Of a stretch of DNA of 64,000 nt, positions 20,650 to 29,800 are shown one piece after another (within the stretch, counting starts at the first letter, position 1; each line of letters starts with the position of its first letter). Position numbers and translations under genes: made by a program. The notes under the pieces were generated by a model. That model made no database searches, was not told the origin of the DNA, and saw nothing but the letters and a program-made list of their open reading frames with translations. Origin of the DNA: Acidocella aquatica (lineage in GTDB: Bacteria; Pseudomonadota; Alphaproteobacteria; Acetobacterales; Acetobacteraceae); NCBI RefSeq assembly GCF_030160635.1, contig NZ_BSOS01000099.1, positions 60,625 through 124,624 of the forward strand. The letters run 5' to 3'.

Positions 20650-21357
20650 ATGACCGACCAGAACAAACCCTATATCCTCATCGTCGAGGACGAAGCCGCG
20701 CTGGTTACGCTGCTGCGCTATAATCTTGAAAAACAGGGTTTTCGCGTGGAAGACGCGGGCGATGGCGGCGAGGCGCTGACCCGCATCGCCGAGACCCCGC
20801 CCGACCTGGTGCTGCTGGACTGGATGCTGCCCACCATGTCGGGCATCGAGGTCTGCCGCCAGATCCGCCGCCGCCCCGCCACGCGCACGCTGCCGGTTAT
20901 CATGCTCACCGCGCGGGCCGAGGAACAGGACGCGGTGCGCGGGCTGGACACCGGGGCCGATGACTACATCACCAAACCGTTTTCCACCGAGGCGCTGATC
21001 GCGCGCATTCGCGCCCTGCTGCGCCGCGCCGGCTCGGTGCCGACCAAGGTGAAGCTGAATTTTCACGACATTTCGCTGGACCCCGCCTCGCACCGGGTGC
21101 AGCGCAACGGCCGCATATTGCATCTGGGGCCAACCGAATTCCGCCTGCTGGAATTCTTCCTGCGCCACCCCAAGCGCGTGTTCTCGCGCGAAGACGTGCT
21201 TAACGCCGTGTGGGGCCGCGACATCCATGTCGAACCCCGCACCGTGGATGTTCACATCCGCCGCCTGCGCAAAGCCATCAACGGCCCCGGCGAAATTGAC
21301 ATCGTGCGCACCATCCGCGCCGCCGGCTACGCGCTGGACCTGGAAGCAGCGCTTTAG
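20650..21357 (+). CDS. phoB: Phosphate regulon response regulator PhoB
   Basis: PhoB is the DNA-binding response regulator of phosphate starvation. The 235-residue protein has a receiver domain (VEDEAALV acidic pocket, phospho-acceptor Asp in LVLLDWMLPTMSG, Thr in IMLTARAE, Lys in DDYITKPF). A winged-helix output domain follows (GPTEFRLLEFFLRHPKRVFSRE, RTVDVHIRRLRKAI). It starts directly after the phoU stop. The partner kinase PhoR is not in the window. PhoB should bind the array upstream of pstB, giving autoregulation. Confidence 0.95.
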   Translation: MTDQNKPYILIVEDEAALVTLLRYNLEKQGFRVEDAGDGGEALTRIAETPPDLVLLDWMLPTMSGIEVCRQIRRRPATRTLPVIMLTARAEEQDAVRGLDTGADDYITKPFSTEALIARIRALLRRAGSVPTKVKLNFHDISLDPASHRVQRNGRILHLGPTEFRLLEFFLRHPKRVFSREDVLNAVWGRDIHVEPRTVDVHIRRLRKAINGPGEIDIVRTIRAAGYALDLEAAL

Positions 21358-21452
21358 GCTTCAAATTGGCCCGCGCCTGGGAAGGCGGTGTTTTTTTCTT
21401 GGCCGTTGTTGCAAAAAGTGCTTGAATTGGCGGCAACAATCGGGAGCCAGCC

Positions 21453-22220
21453 ATGAAACACACGATCGCCGGGACCACCATGCCTGTGTTGCAGATCGGG
21501 CTCGACCCTGGCGAGGTCATCATCGCTGAACCAGGCGAATTTTCCTGGATGAGCGATAACATGCAGCTCAACACCACGACGCAAACCGGCGGGGCGCGCG
21601 GGTTTTTTGGAGCCATCGGCCGTGCCCTCTCGGGCGGCGGGCTGTTTATGACCGAATATTCGCCCCAGGGTGGACCGGGGCTGATCGCCTTCGCCGCGAA
21701 AGTGCCGGGCACTATCCAGCAGGTCGATGTTCCGGCTGGCCATTCCTACATGATCCATAAGCATGGGTTTCTCTGCGCCACCCAGGGGGTCAATCTCTCC
21801 ATCGGCTTCCAGCGCCAGCTCGGCGCCGGAATTTTCGGCGGCAATGGCTTTGTGATGCAAAAACTCGCAGGCCCATGCACCGCATTTGTCGAACTTGGCG
21901 GCGAGGCCGTGGTCTATGATCTGCGCCCTGGCGAATCCATTCAGGTTCACCCTGGCCATATCGGCATGTTCCAGGATAGCGTGAATTTTGACATTGTGTT
22001 CATGCGCGGCATCAAGAACGCCTTGTTCGGCGCTGATGGGCTGTTCATCGCGCGCCTAACCGGCCCCGGCAAGGTCTGGCTGCAAAGCATGACCGTGCCC
22101 AATCTCGCGCACGCGCTCTCACCTTATCTCGGCGGCGAGCAGGCCGTGGCCACCGCCCCGCAAATTGGCGGCGCGGCCATTGCGGGCGGTATCCTCGGGG
22201 ATATTTTCGGGCAGCGTTAG
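21453..22220 (+). CDS. AIM24-family protein
   Basis: This is a 255-residue protein of the AIM24 (TIGR00266) family, a double-stranded beta-helix fold whose bacterial members have no agreed role. Typical segments are the opening LDPGEVIIAEPGEFSWMSDN, the Gly-rich RGFFGAIGRALSGGGLFMTEYSP, PGESIQVHPGHIGMFQ, and the tail PYLGGE followed by a small Gly/Ala region. The stop codon TAG is the first triplet of repeat copy 3. Confidence 0.88.
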   Translation: MKHTIAGTTMPVLQIGLDPGEVIIAEPGEFSWMSDNMQLNTTTQTGGARGFFGAIGRALSGGGLFMTEYSPQGGPGLIAFAAKVPGTIQQVDVPAGHSYMIHKHGFLCATQGVNLSIGFQRQLGAGIFGGNGFVMQKLAGPCTAFVELGGEAVVYDLRPGESIQVHPGHIGMFQDSVNFDIVFMRGIKNALFGADGLFIARLTGPGKVWLQSMTVPNLAHALSPYLGGEQAVATAPQIGGAAIAGGILGDIFGQR

Positions 22221-22322
22221 CGCCTGACCGCTTTAAGCGCGATCAGGCTCTGACCATTTTTCTGAGGACGATTCACGCTTTCGGCTCGCTCGGTTGAGCG
22301 AACCTCAAACGCTCGCGCTTGT
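22218..22322 (+). repeat. 105-bp TA-ended intergenic repeat, copy 3
   Basis: This copy sits exactly between two convergent genes. Its left end TAG is the stop codon of the AIM24-family gene, and its right end abuts the stop codon of the FAD oxidoreductase gene at 22323. It is the most diverged copy: the first hairpin reads CTGACCGCTTTAAGCGCGATCAG and the right end reads CTCGCGCTTGT in place of ATCGCGCTTTA. Confidence 0.85.
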
Positions 22323-23438
22323 CTAAACTCTCCCGCGGAACCGCATCGGATCGATCGCGGCAATAATCCCCGTGGCCGGCCCAGGGTCTTCCCCCTTCAC
22401 CATGGCCGCGACCAGCGCGCCCGCGGCCGGCGCGGTTTGGATGCCGTAGCCGCCCTGCCCCGCGCACCAGAAGAATCCGGGGGCGGCGTTATCCCAGCCA
22501 AAGGCGAGGCTGCGGTCGGGCGAGAAGGTGCGCAGCCCGGCCCAGGCGCGCTCCACCCGCCGCACTGGAATATTCAGGGCTTTTTGCATCCGGTCGATGC
22601 CGGTGGCGACATCCAGCTCATCGGGCTGCACGTCATGCGGATACATCGGCGTTTCATCGCAGGGGGTTACCATCAGCCGGGTGCGGGCCTCGGTGCGGAT
22701 GTACCAATCATGCGCGGCGGATTGCACCATCGGCCAGTGTTCCACCTGATAGGGCGCGGGGTCGATGATGGCGGCGGTGCGCCGGCACGGCACCAGGCCG
22801 ATCGGCGCCAGCCCGGCGATCTGCGCGACCTCATCCGCCCAGGCCCCGGCGGCGTTCACCACAATGGGCGCGCACAGGATCGCGCCGGTCGAGGTTTCCA
22901 CCTCCCAGGCGCTGTTTTTGCGCGCGATGCGCCCGGCCCGGTTGCGCAGCATCAACTGCCCGCCCGCCGCGCGCGCCCGGCGGAGGTAGAACTGGTGCAG
23001 CGCCGCGACATCCATGTCGAAACCATCAGTCTCGATTCCCGCCCGCACGGCGTAACCCTCGATCAGTGCTGGCACCATCGCCTTCACCTGAGCCAGGGAA
23101 ATCTCCTCGATCCCCAGCCCCTGGCTGATCAACCCGTCCAGCGCGCCGGTCTGCGCCGGCGGCGCCAGATAGACGATCGCGCGCCCCACCGCCAGCCGGT
23201 CCGTGCCGATATCCGCAGGCGGGTTCAGGAAGAACTCACGCGAGAGCCCGGTGAGCACGCGCACATCGGCGGGTCCGTAGTTGCGCACCCAGATCGCCGC
23301 TGAGCGCCCGGTGGTGTGATAACCCGCCTGCTCCTCCGCCTCGACCAGCGCGACCTTGTGCGTAGCCCCCAACCCCGCCGCCACGGTGGCGCCGGCAATG
23401 CCCGCGCCGATCACGATCATGTCGAAGCCCTGGCTCAT
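22323..23438 (-). CDS. FAD-dependent oxidoreductase (DAO/glycine-oxidase family)
   Basis: This is a 371-residue flavoprotein of the D-amino-acid-oxidase fold. The dinucleotide motif VIGAGIAGATVAAGL lies at the N-terminus, followed by YHTTGRSAAIWVRNYG. The FAD-binding C-terminal block reads RTFSPDRSLAFGWDNAAPGFFWCAGQGGYGIQTAP over two strands. Relatives oxidise D-amino acids, glycine or related amines, but the substrate cannot be told. The ATG at 23438 overlaps the stop of the upstream hydrolase gene (ATGA), so the two are one operon. Upstream in-frame starts lack homology. Confidence 0.85.
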   Translation of the reverse strand: MSQGFDMIVIGAGIAGATVAAGLGATHKVALVEAEEQAGYHTTGRSAAIWVRNYGPADVRVLTGLSREFFLNPPADIGTDRLAVGRAIVYLAPPAQTGALDGLISQGLGIEEISLAQVKAMVPALIEGYAVRAGIETDGFDMDVAALHQFYLRRARAAGGQLMLRNRAGRIARKNSAWEVETSTGAILCAPIVVNAAGAWADEVAQIAGLAPIGLVPCRRTAAIIDPAPYQVEHWPMVQSAAHDWYIRTEARTRLMVTPCDETPMYPHDVQPDELDVATGIDRMQKALNIPVRRVERAWAGLRTFSPDRSLAFGWDNAAPGFFWCAGQGGYGIQTAPAAGALVAAMVKGEDPGPATGIIAAIDPMRFRGRV

Positions 23439-24199
23439 GGAAAAAAGAACCCCTGCAAACTTGCCAGCACCTGCGCAGGTTTTTCGGCGTGCAGCCAATG
23501 CCCGGCGCCCGCCACCGTCTCCACCACCGCACGCGGAAACAACCGCTTTATCCCCGGCCCGGCCGCATCGGGCACATAGTCCGACTCGCCGCCGCGCAAA
23601 AACAGCGCCGGGCCTTGGTAAGGCAAGGCTCCCTGCGGCTCGTTCCAGGACAGCAGATCAGGCATCGCCGCGCCGATTTCATCCAGCCCCGCGCGCCAGT
23701 GCGGCACAGCGCCCAGGCTCAGATTGTTAAGCAGAAACGCGCGCATCGGCGCCGCCTTCACCACATGGGCCAATGCGGCGTCGGCCTCGCCGCGGCTCAA
23801 GCCTGGGTGCAGCTCAATCGCCTGCATCGCCTTCACATAATCATCATAATCATGGTCATAGCGCATCGGCGCGATATCCAGCACCGCGAGGCGCTCGACC
23901 AGCTCCGGCCGCAGCAGCGCCAGCATCATCGCCGTTTTGCCGCCCAGCGAATGCCCGGCCACCCGCGCGCGGGCCACGCCCAGCGCCGCGCAGGTATCGG
24001 CCACATCCCCCGCCATGGTGGCGAAATCCATCGCCGCGCCGTGCGGGCTGTCGCCATGGTTGCGCAGGTCCATGGCGATCACCCGCGCCTGCGGGCTGAG
24101 CCCGCGCGAGAGCGCACCCAGGTTTTTCGCCGCGCCGAACAAACCATGCAGCAGCACCAGCGGCGGGCCTTCGCCCGAGATCAATGTATTGAGAATCAT
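23435..24199 (-). CDS. Alpha/beta hydrolase (YbfF-like esterase)
   Basis: This is a 254-residue alpha/beta-hydrolase. The oxyanion segment is LVLLHGLFGAAKNLG, the nucleophile elbow GHSLGGKTAM, the acid lies in the FLRGGESDYV region and the catalytic His is in AGHWLHAEKP. The HGLFGAAKN pattern is that of YbfF-type acyl esterases. I chose the ATG at 24199 over an in-frame TTG at 24235. The gene is divergent from the O-antigen-ligase-like gene and is coupled to the downstream FAD oxidoreductase. Confidence 0.87.
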   Translation of the reverse strand: MILNTLISGEGPPLVLLHGLFGAAKNLGALSRGLSPQARVIAMDLRNHGDSPHGAAMDFATMAGDVADTCAALGVARARVAGHSLGGKTAMMLALLRPELVERLAVLDIAPMRYDHDYDDYVKAMQAIELHPGLSRGEADAALAHVVKAAPMRAFLLNNLSLGAVPHWRAGLDEIGAAMPDLLSWNEPQGALPYQGPALFLRGGESDYVPDAAGPGIKRLFPRAVVETVAGAGHWLHAEKPAQVLASLQGFFFP

Positions 24200-24267
24200 C
24201 CCCGCCACCTTCGCCGCATCGGAAAATAATCTCAAGCGCCCGCCGGAAAACCAGCTATGAACGCAGC

Positions 24268-25479
24268 ATGATGCAAGCCCTGGTTGTATTCTCCGCAGTC
24301 TGCGCCCTGGGGTTAACCCTGCGCTTTCCCCGCGCCGCCTGTGTGTTATGGATTCTCCTGGTGGAATCCTCGCCCGATGTTTGGGCGGGGGGGTTGTTTG
24401 GAGGTCAGGAGCCCGCCACCGGCCTGCTCAAGGCCTGCGGACTCAGCATTGTGCTGGCGCTGGGTTTGCGCCACGGCTGGCGGCGCGACCCGTTCAACCC
24501 CGCCCTGGCGTTCGCCTTCATGTTCGCAACCGGCCTGATGCACGGCCTCTACCCCGGGCTTGGCATCGCCGCCAGCCTGCGCTCAACAATCGGCTCGGCC
24601 GCGCCCTTTCTGTTCAGCCTGGTCCGCCTCCCGGAGGATTTCTGCCGCACCGTGCAGCGCACCATCATCTGGGCGCCGCTGGCCACGGTGGGGTTTGGCA
24701 TGCTCCTCGCCCTGAGCGGCCAGGGGCATTTTTATGTCACGGAGCAAGGCGCCATCCGCCTCGGCGGCGCGGGCGAACCCGCCTTTCTCGCCGGTTTCGC
24801 CCTTACTGGTTTTTACGCGGGGCTGATGAGCTTTTTGCGCACGCCAACCCGCGCCGCCGCACTGCCGATTATAGCCAACTTCACCCTCATCCTGCTCACA
24901 GGCGCGCGCGCGCCGCTGGCTCTGGCCGCGGTGATGGGCGCGGGGCTGCTCCTCGCCCAGCGCCGCCTGATGCTGCTCGCCGCGGCGGGCGCTTTTGCCA
25001 GCCTCGGCCTCATCTTTTTCAATGCGCTCAGCTTCCTGCGCGTGGTAACCCTGGCGCAGCGCGGCGAGGCCGCCAACCTCTCCAATCGCAACCTCATCTG
25101 GCCCTATTTCGAACAGGCGTTTGGCAGCTCGCCCTGGTTCGGCTGGGGCGCCGGGGCGGGTAAAGTCATCGTCCCCCTCACCGCTGCCATCTTCACTCTC
25201 ACCGGCACCAACGCCGCGCATAATGAATATCTGCGAATCGGCGCCGAGGGCGGCATCATCGGCCTCGCGCTCCTCATCGGCCTTTTGTTTCTCTGGGCAA
25301 AACGCGGCACCGCCGCCCTGCCTGCCGCCCAGCGCTGGCTCATGCGTCTGGTGTTCCTCGGGTTCGCACTACAGTCCGTGACGGACAACACCCTCATCGC
25401 CACCACCGCGAGCATCTTTTTCCTTTGGACCAGCACGGTCTTCGCAACGCAGCCGGAAAGGGCTAGTCTGGCGGCATGA
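24268..25479 (+). CDS. O-antigen-ligase/polymerase-like membrane protein
   Basis: This is a 403-residue polytopic membrane protein with about ten hydrophobic segments and a large loop between residues 240 and 320. The loop reads NLSNRNLIWPYFEQAF followed by GAGAGKV and ends in THNE-like TNAAHNEYLRIGAEGG. That is the Wzy_C signature of O-antigen ligases and polymerases. These enzymes act on the periplasmic side, moving or extending undecaprenyl-linked glycans. Its TGA overlaps the next ATG. The glycosyltransferases at 27.7-32.7 kb make a surface-glycan role likely. Confidence 0.8.
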   Translation: MMQALVVFSAVCALGLTLRFPRAACVLWILLVESSPDVWAGGLFGGQEPATGLLKACGLSIVLALGLRHGWRRDPFNPALAFAFMFATGLMHGLYPGLGIAASLRSTIGSAAPFLFSLVRLPEDFCRTVQRTIIWAPLATVGFGMLLALSGQGHFYVTEQGAIRLGGAGEPAFLAGFALTGFYAGLMSFLRTPTRAAALPIIANFTLILLTGARAPLALAAVMGAGLLLAQRRLMLLAAAGAFASLGLIFFNALSFLRVVTLAQRGEAANLSNRNLIWPYFEQAFGSSPWFGWGAGAGKVIVPLTAAIFTLTGTNAAHNEYLRIGAEGGIIGLALLIGLLFLWAKRGTAALPAAQRWLMRLVFLGFALQSVTDNTLIATTASIFFLWTSTVFATQPERASLAA

Positions 25480-26480
25480 TTACGCGCCGCACTGCTGTCT
25501 CGCTCCTGCCTCTGGCTCTCTTCCCCGCACAAGCCCTGGCTGACACGCCCATGCCCCCCGGCGCCGCCGCGCCACAGCAACTGGCCATGGTGATGAACTC
25601 CGGCGAGGCGACCATCTCCGTCATCGACATGACAACGAAGCAGGTCATCAACACCCTGCCCATGCTGCGTGAGCCGAGCCATTGGGCGCTGACCCCGGAC
25701 CGCAAAAAACTCTATGTCTCCGATGCCAGCGGCAACGCGCTGTTTATCTTCGATCCCCTGACCGCCGCGCCCATGGGCCATATCCGCATCGCCGACCCCT
25801 ATCAGCTCGCCTACACGCCGGACCAGAAATACCTTGTGGTGAACGCCCTGCGCCTCGACTATGTCGACATCTACGACGCCACCAACATGCAGCTCGTCAA
25901 ACGCTTCAAATCCGGCAAATTCCCCAGCCATATGGATTTCTCCCCCGACAGCCGCTTCAGCTTCCACAGCATGCAAAAGTCGAACACGCTGGTCTCCATC
26001 GACCTCGCCACCATGACCGAGCGCTGGAGCGTGCCCATCGGCAAAACCCCCGCCGGCGTGCTCTGGCACAACGGCAAGCTCCTGATCTGTATCATGGGCG
26101 AGAACGGCATCGTCGAGGCTGACCCGCTGACCGGCGAAATCACCCGCCGCCAGGCGACGGGCGAAGGCGCGCACAACATTTTTCTCTCGACTGACCGTTC
26201 AACCCTCTACGTCTCCAACCGCGTCGGCAGCACACTCTCGGCGCTCGACCCGGTGAGCCTGGAAGTTAAACGCGACTACCCCATCCCCGGCGGCCCGGAC
26301 GACATCGGGATTGCGCCCGACGGTAAAATCTGGATCGCGCTCCGCTTCAACGAAGCCGTCGCCATTCTGGACCCCGATACCGGCAATTTTGATACCATCA
26401 CCGTCGGCCGCTCGCCGCACGGCATATTTCTCAACACCGAAATGCAGAAAACGGGCGAGCTGACGGCCGAAAGACTGTAA
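25476..26480 (+). CDS. Exported YncE-like beta-propeller protein
   Basis: This 334-residue protein has a signal peptide with a twin arginine (ITRRTAVSLLPLALFPAQALA), so Tat export is possible. The mature part is a seven-bladed propeller of the YncE/cytochrome-D1-like type, with repeats such as ISVIDMTTKQVINTL, KKLYVSDASGNALFIFDP, LVVNALRLDYVDIYD and DDIGIAPDGKIWIALRF. Such proteins are periplasmic and mostly of unknown function. The start overlaps the stop of the O-antigen-ligase-like gene (ATGA). Confidence 0.8.
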   Translation: MITRRTAVSLLPLALFPAQALADTPMPPGAAAPQQLAMVMNSGEATISVIDMTTKQVINTLPMLREPSHWALTPDRKKLYVSDASGNALFIFDPLTAAPMGHIRIADPYQLAYTPDQKYLVVNALRLDYVDIYDATNMQLVKRFKSGKFPSHMDFSPDSRFSFHSMQKSNTLVSIDLATMTERWSVPIGKTPAGVLWHNGKLLICIMGENGIVEADPLTGEITRRQATGEGAHNIFLSTDRSTLYVSNRVGSTLSALDPVSLEVKRDYPIPGGPDDIGIAPDGKIWIALRFNEAVAILDPDTGNFDTITVGRSPHGIFLNTEMQKTGELTAERL

Positions 26481-26697
26481 AAAGCACCGCTCGAACAACA
26501 CGTGTCTGTGGCCCAACGGCCTCTCGTAGCTTTGAGAGAAGACAAAATACAGACACCCTATCCGTCCACGCAGGGCAGCCGAATAGTCCGCTTCCGGGCC
26601 GATCGGAAGGCGGCATCCGCACCGGTGGCGGCGCGGATCGTTAAGGCCTTATTCGCGTCGCGGGGTTCATAGCGTGTTACCGGGTCAGCTGATTTGT
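26481..26697. other. Intergenic region without a recognised feature
   Basis: Between the propeller gene and repeat copy 4 I find no ORF with convincing coding character, no clear terminator and no RNA I recognise. The frames that are open here have no ribosome site and no family resemblance. Confidence 0.4.
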
Positions 26698-26802
26698 TAA
26701 AGCGCGATCGTTTGAGGTTCGCTCAACCGGGCGGGCCGAAAGCGTGAATCGTCCTCAGAAAAACGGTTAGAGCCTGATCGCACTTAAAGCGATCAGGCTC
26801 TA
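26698..26802 (-). repeat. 105-bp TA-ended intergenic repeat, copy 4
   Basis: This copy has both full ends (TAAAGCGCGATCG at one side, GATCAGGCTCTA at the other) and the perfect 13-bp hairpin AGAGCCTGATCGC / GCGATCAGGCTCT. The CTA at 26800-26802 is the stop codon TAG of the OmpA-family lipoprotein gene on the minus strand. Confidence 0.87.
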
Positions 26803-27489
26803 ACCGGCCGGTTGCGCCGGGAAGGCCACGTAGATTTCCACGCGGCGGTTGGCCGCGCGTCCGGCTGCGGTGGTATTGCTGGCCACCGGGTTCTGCGGCC
26901 CCATGCCCTGAGTGGTAATGCGTTGGCCGTTAACCCCGCGTGAGACGAGATACGACTGCACACTCCCGGCCCGGTGGTCAGACAGCGGATAGTTGATCTC
27001 GCTGGAGCCGGTGCTGTCTGTATAGCCAACAATTTGCACTGTCTCGGTCGGGTTTTGCTGCACGCCTGAAGCCAGCTGATCGAGGATGGGATTGATGCGC
27101 GGGTTAAGCGTCGCGCTGCCGGTGTCGAAGCCGGCATCGGCCGGAATGTTGACCTTCAGGCGGTTATCCGCTGTCTGGGTGACCTGCACGCCCGTACCCT
27201 GCGCGGATTGCTGCAATTGCTGCTTCTGCGCCTCCAGATGCTGGTTCCAGAGATACCCGCCAAGGCCGCCTGCCGCCGCACCGCCCAGCGCGCCGATGAC
27301 AGCGCCGCGCGCTTGGCCGCCACTGGCCAGTGCGCCGATCAACGCACCACCGACGGCGCCAATTCCCGCCCCCGTGGCGGCACTGGCGGCGCCGGGGTTG
27401 TTTTGAGCATATTGCTGGCTGCACCCCGCGAGCAGAGTGACGCACATAAAGGCGGCAGCAGTCCGGTGAACGGTTCTGGTCATTTGCAT
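26800..27489 (-). CDS. OmpA-family lipoprotein with glycine-zipper (YiaD-like)
   Basis: This is a 229-residue outer-membrane lipoprotein. The lipobox is LLAGC (Cys23). A Gly/Ala-rich zipper segment (GAGIGAVGGALIGALA, VIGALGGAAAGGLGGYLW) precedes an OmpA peptidoglycan-binding domain: FDTGSATLNPRINPILDQLA, IVGYTDSTGSSEINYPLSDHRA, and AAGRAANRRVEIYV. It should tie the outer membrane to the cell wall. The stop codon is provided by repeat copy 4. Confidence 0.9.
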   Translation of the reverse strand: MQMTRTVHRTAAAFMCVTLLAGCSQQYAQNNPGAASAATGAGIGAVGGALIGALASGGQARGAVIGALGGAAAGGLGGYLWNQHLEAQKQQLQQSAQGTGVQVTQTADNRLKVNIPADAGFDTGSATLNPRINPILDQLASGVQQNPTETVQIVGYTDSTGSSEINYPLSDHRAGSVQSYLVSRGVNGQRITTQGMGPQNPVASNTTAAGRAANRRVEIYVAFPAQPAG

Positions 27490-27726
27490 CGGCGTTCTCC
27501 TGATGAATTTTCAGTTTCGTACGTCGCCAGGCAATTGTGGACAGCTTACGGAATGAATTGCCGGACGCGTTGGCCTAATCTGTCTCCGCCAAGTCTACGC
27601 TATTTTCCGATGGGGGAGCAAGCGTTTGGCTGTTGGGAGCCGCTTAATCTGAGTACCCGGCCCGGTGACCGGGCTATAGCTCGCTTTGTAAACATGATAG
27701 CATCGTTTTGACAAAAGGAAGAGGCG

Positions 27727-28881
27727 ATGCTGCAACCATCTATCGATCGGCTTATTAGCCGGGGCAAGCCAGCGACCCAGAGTTCGGTCTCTGAATGGTC
27801 ACAGGCCCCTACTGCTCAGGAAGACGCAGCCGGTGCGCTCAACGGCAAGATCGACGGTGCCCGGAAATTTCATACCGCATTGGAACAAAACCCCTGGTGG
27901 CAGGTTGATCTCGTCAAAAATTACAAAATATCCGAGGTCCGCATTCACAACACATGCGATGCCACCTCGTCCCGACTTAAAAATTTCAGCATCTCCGTAT
28001 CAATTGACGGTGAGGTTTGGGCAGAAATTACACGAAAAGACGATGATATCCCGGTAGAGGGGGGCTGCAACCCCTATATTTGGCGCGAACCGTGGCCTGC
28101 ATGGGGCAGGTTTGTGCGCGTAACGCTGCTCGGAACCGGCTATCTTCACCTCGATCAGGTCGAAGTTTACACAAGTGAGCCGGCCGAGGCGGTGGGGTTT
28201 CCAATTTCAGAAATTTCCCCGGCAGATAAAATAAATCCGAATGGTGACGTCACCGTCGTGATTACATCCTGCAATCGGCATGATCTCCTTGAACAAACGC
28301 TTCGTTCGTTCGAGCAATACAACACCTATAACGCCATCAAGGAGATAATCGTCGTGGAGGATGGCGATGCAAACCCGGAACATATTTGCGCCCGATATGG
28401 TGCCAGATTAATCCGCATCAACACGAGACGGGGTCAACTCCATGCGATCGATGTTGCCTATTCTTATGTGACAACCCCATATATTTTCCATTGTGAAGAT
28501 GATTGGGAGTTTTACCGGCCAGGCTTTATCGAGAAAAGCATGGAAATATTGAAATCTGATTTATCATGTGTCTGCGTCTGGTTAAGAGCTTGGAACGACA
28601 CCAACGGCCATCCTTTGAGCTTTCGCGCACGCTGCAAAACATTCGGCGTTTTGGCTTGTGGTTACCTCGATATGTGGCATGGATTTTCATGGAACCCAGG
28701 GCTACGCCGAAAATCTGATTATGATGCTGTTGGTCCTTTTTCGCGCATATTTAATCATACGGACGATCTGGACGAACCCATGGTTGGCAATCGTTATGCA
28801 GCATTGGGCTATCGTGCGGTAATTTTAGATGAAGGCGGCTATGCCCGTCATCTGGGGTGGGAAAGGCATATTGCTGCCTAG
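27727..28881 (+). CDS. F5/8 type C (discoidin) domain fused to a family 2 glycosyltransferase
   Basis: The 384-residue protein starts with a discoidin/F5/8-type-C module (about residues 10-155): GKPATQSSVSEWS, NPWWQVDLVKNYKISEVRIHN, WGRFVRVTLLG and LHLDQVEVYT. A GT-A glycosyltransferase domain follows (about 170-384): VTVVITSCNRHDLLEQTL, IVVEDGDANP and the DxD-like HCEDDWEF. The order, a carbohydrate-binding-type module before a cytoplasmic GT, is unusual. No signal peptide is present. Base composition is clearly more AT-rich than the flanking DNA, which suggests recent transfer. An AAGGAAGAGG ribosome site precedes the ATG. Confidence 0.8.
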   Translation: MLQPSIDRLISRGKPATQSSVSEWSQAPTAQEDAAGALNGKIDGARKFHTALEQNPWWQVDLVKNYKISEVRIHNTCDATSSRLKNFSISVSIDGEVWAEITRKDDDIPVEGGCNPYIWREPWPAWGRFVRVTLLGTGYLHLDQVEVYTSEPAEAVGFPISEISPADKINPNGDVTVVITSCNRHDLLEQTLRSFEQYNTYNAIKEIIVVEDGDANPEHICARYGARLIRINTRRGQLHAIDVAYSYVTTPYIFHCEDDWEFYRPGFIEKSMEILKSDLSCVCVWLRAWNDTNGHPLSFRARCKTFGVLACGYLDMWHGFSWNPGLRRKSDYDAVGPFSRIFNHTDDLDEPMVGNRYAALGYRAVILDEGGYARHLGWERHIAA

Positions 28882-28911
28882 TCGTTAGACGATATGATAA
28901 GCCTGCTTTCG

Positions 28912-29796
28912 TTAGAAATCAGCTGCAGGGGTATTAAACTGTTTCTCAAGGGAAAACAAAAAATCCTGAGTTATAAATTCTCCCTGATATATCTGGCTCT
29001 CCTGGTGAACATTTACTGAACCAAGAAAACGCCGGTCAAATTCACCTTCTGTCTCTTCTCCCAGCTTCGGTTTATTCGAGAAAAATTTTGCGACACTGAG
29101 TAAATGCTCCGCACCAACCGCAAAATATGTATGCTCAGACGTCCCCGGCGTGAGACCCGTGAGCATTTTTTCGTTCCAGATTATTCGGGCTTTAATATCC
29201 GCCCATTTAAGGTGGAAATTATATAGATATGAAAAATGTGGGGATGCATTCGCACCATGAAACCCAGGAGCCCAACGCAAAGGCACCGTCGTCAGACACG
29301 TCTTGTTCAAGGCTGCCGAACGTAGGCCATAGTGCCGCTGATTTCCCAAAACAGGAGCATTCGAATCAAGCGGCGGATCATCTTCCAACTCAATCACATC
29401 CACTCCGCGCGCTGTAACATAGGGTTGCATATTTTTTTCCACAAAATCAGCGAGATTCAAGAATCTGGCCGGATCAGGGAATAAAAATTCATCAACATCG
29501 CAGCGCAGCACTACATCGTAGCTATTTAGCAATACAGCTATGAAATCAGCGATCAAATCAACCCGCAATTTATCATCGTATGGCCTGTTTACCTCCCAGA
29601 TATTGCCCACTTGAACATCGCGAAACAACGGCTTCATACCTGCATATGTGATAACATGCAGATTTTCCTGACCAAACAAACCACCATAATAACGCTGCCA
29701 GCGGGGGAAAAAAAACTCCGGCGAGATTGCGTCCGTGATTACTGCAACTTTTTTTACAAGTAGACCCATTTCCCGCCAGCGCTGACTCGATAACAT
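28912..29796 (-). CDS. Glycosyltransferase (GT-A fold, GT2/GT92-like)
   Basis: This is a 294-residue protein with a DxD motif in LRCDVDEFLFPDP, preceded by a Rossmann-like half (VKKVAVITDAISPEFFF, WQRYYGGLFGQENLHVITY). Acceptor-side residues include LGSVNVHQESQ. This pattern occurs in glycan-modifying transferases that act on surface polysaccharide. The start may instead be the ATG at 29769 (MGLLVKKVAVITD). It is the third gene of a minus-strand operon of glycosyltransferases and, like the convergent gene, is AT-richer than its surroundings. Confidence 0.7.
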   Translation of the reverse strand: MLSSQRWREMGLLVKKVAVITDAISPEFFFPRWQRYYGGLFGQENLHVITYAGMKPLFRDVQVGNIWEVNRPYDDKLRVDLIADFIAVLLNSYDVVLRCDVDEFLFPDPARFLNLADFVEKNMQPYVTARGVDVIELEDDPPLDSNAPVLGNQRHYGLRSAALNKTCLTTVPLRWAPGFHGANASPHFSYLYNFHLKWADIKARIIWNEKMLTGLTPGTSEHTYFAVGAEHLLSVAKFFSNKPKLGEETEGEFDRRFLGSVNVHQESQIYQGEFITQDFLFSLEKQFNTPAADF

Positions 29797-29800
29797 CCTG

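Noticed and set aside
19453..21255. 600-codon minus-strand ORF
   Set aside because: It is antisense to pstB, phoU and phoB, all of which carry full family motifs.
26431..26622. 63-codon minus-strand ORF after the propeller gene
   Set aside because: It overlaps the end of the propeller gene, has no ribosome site and no family resemblance.
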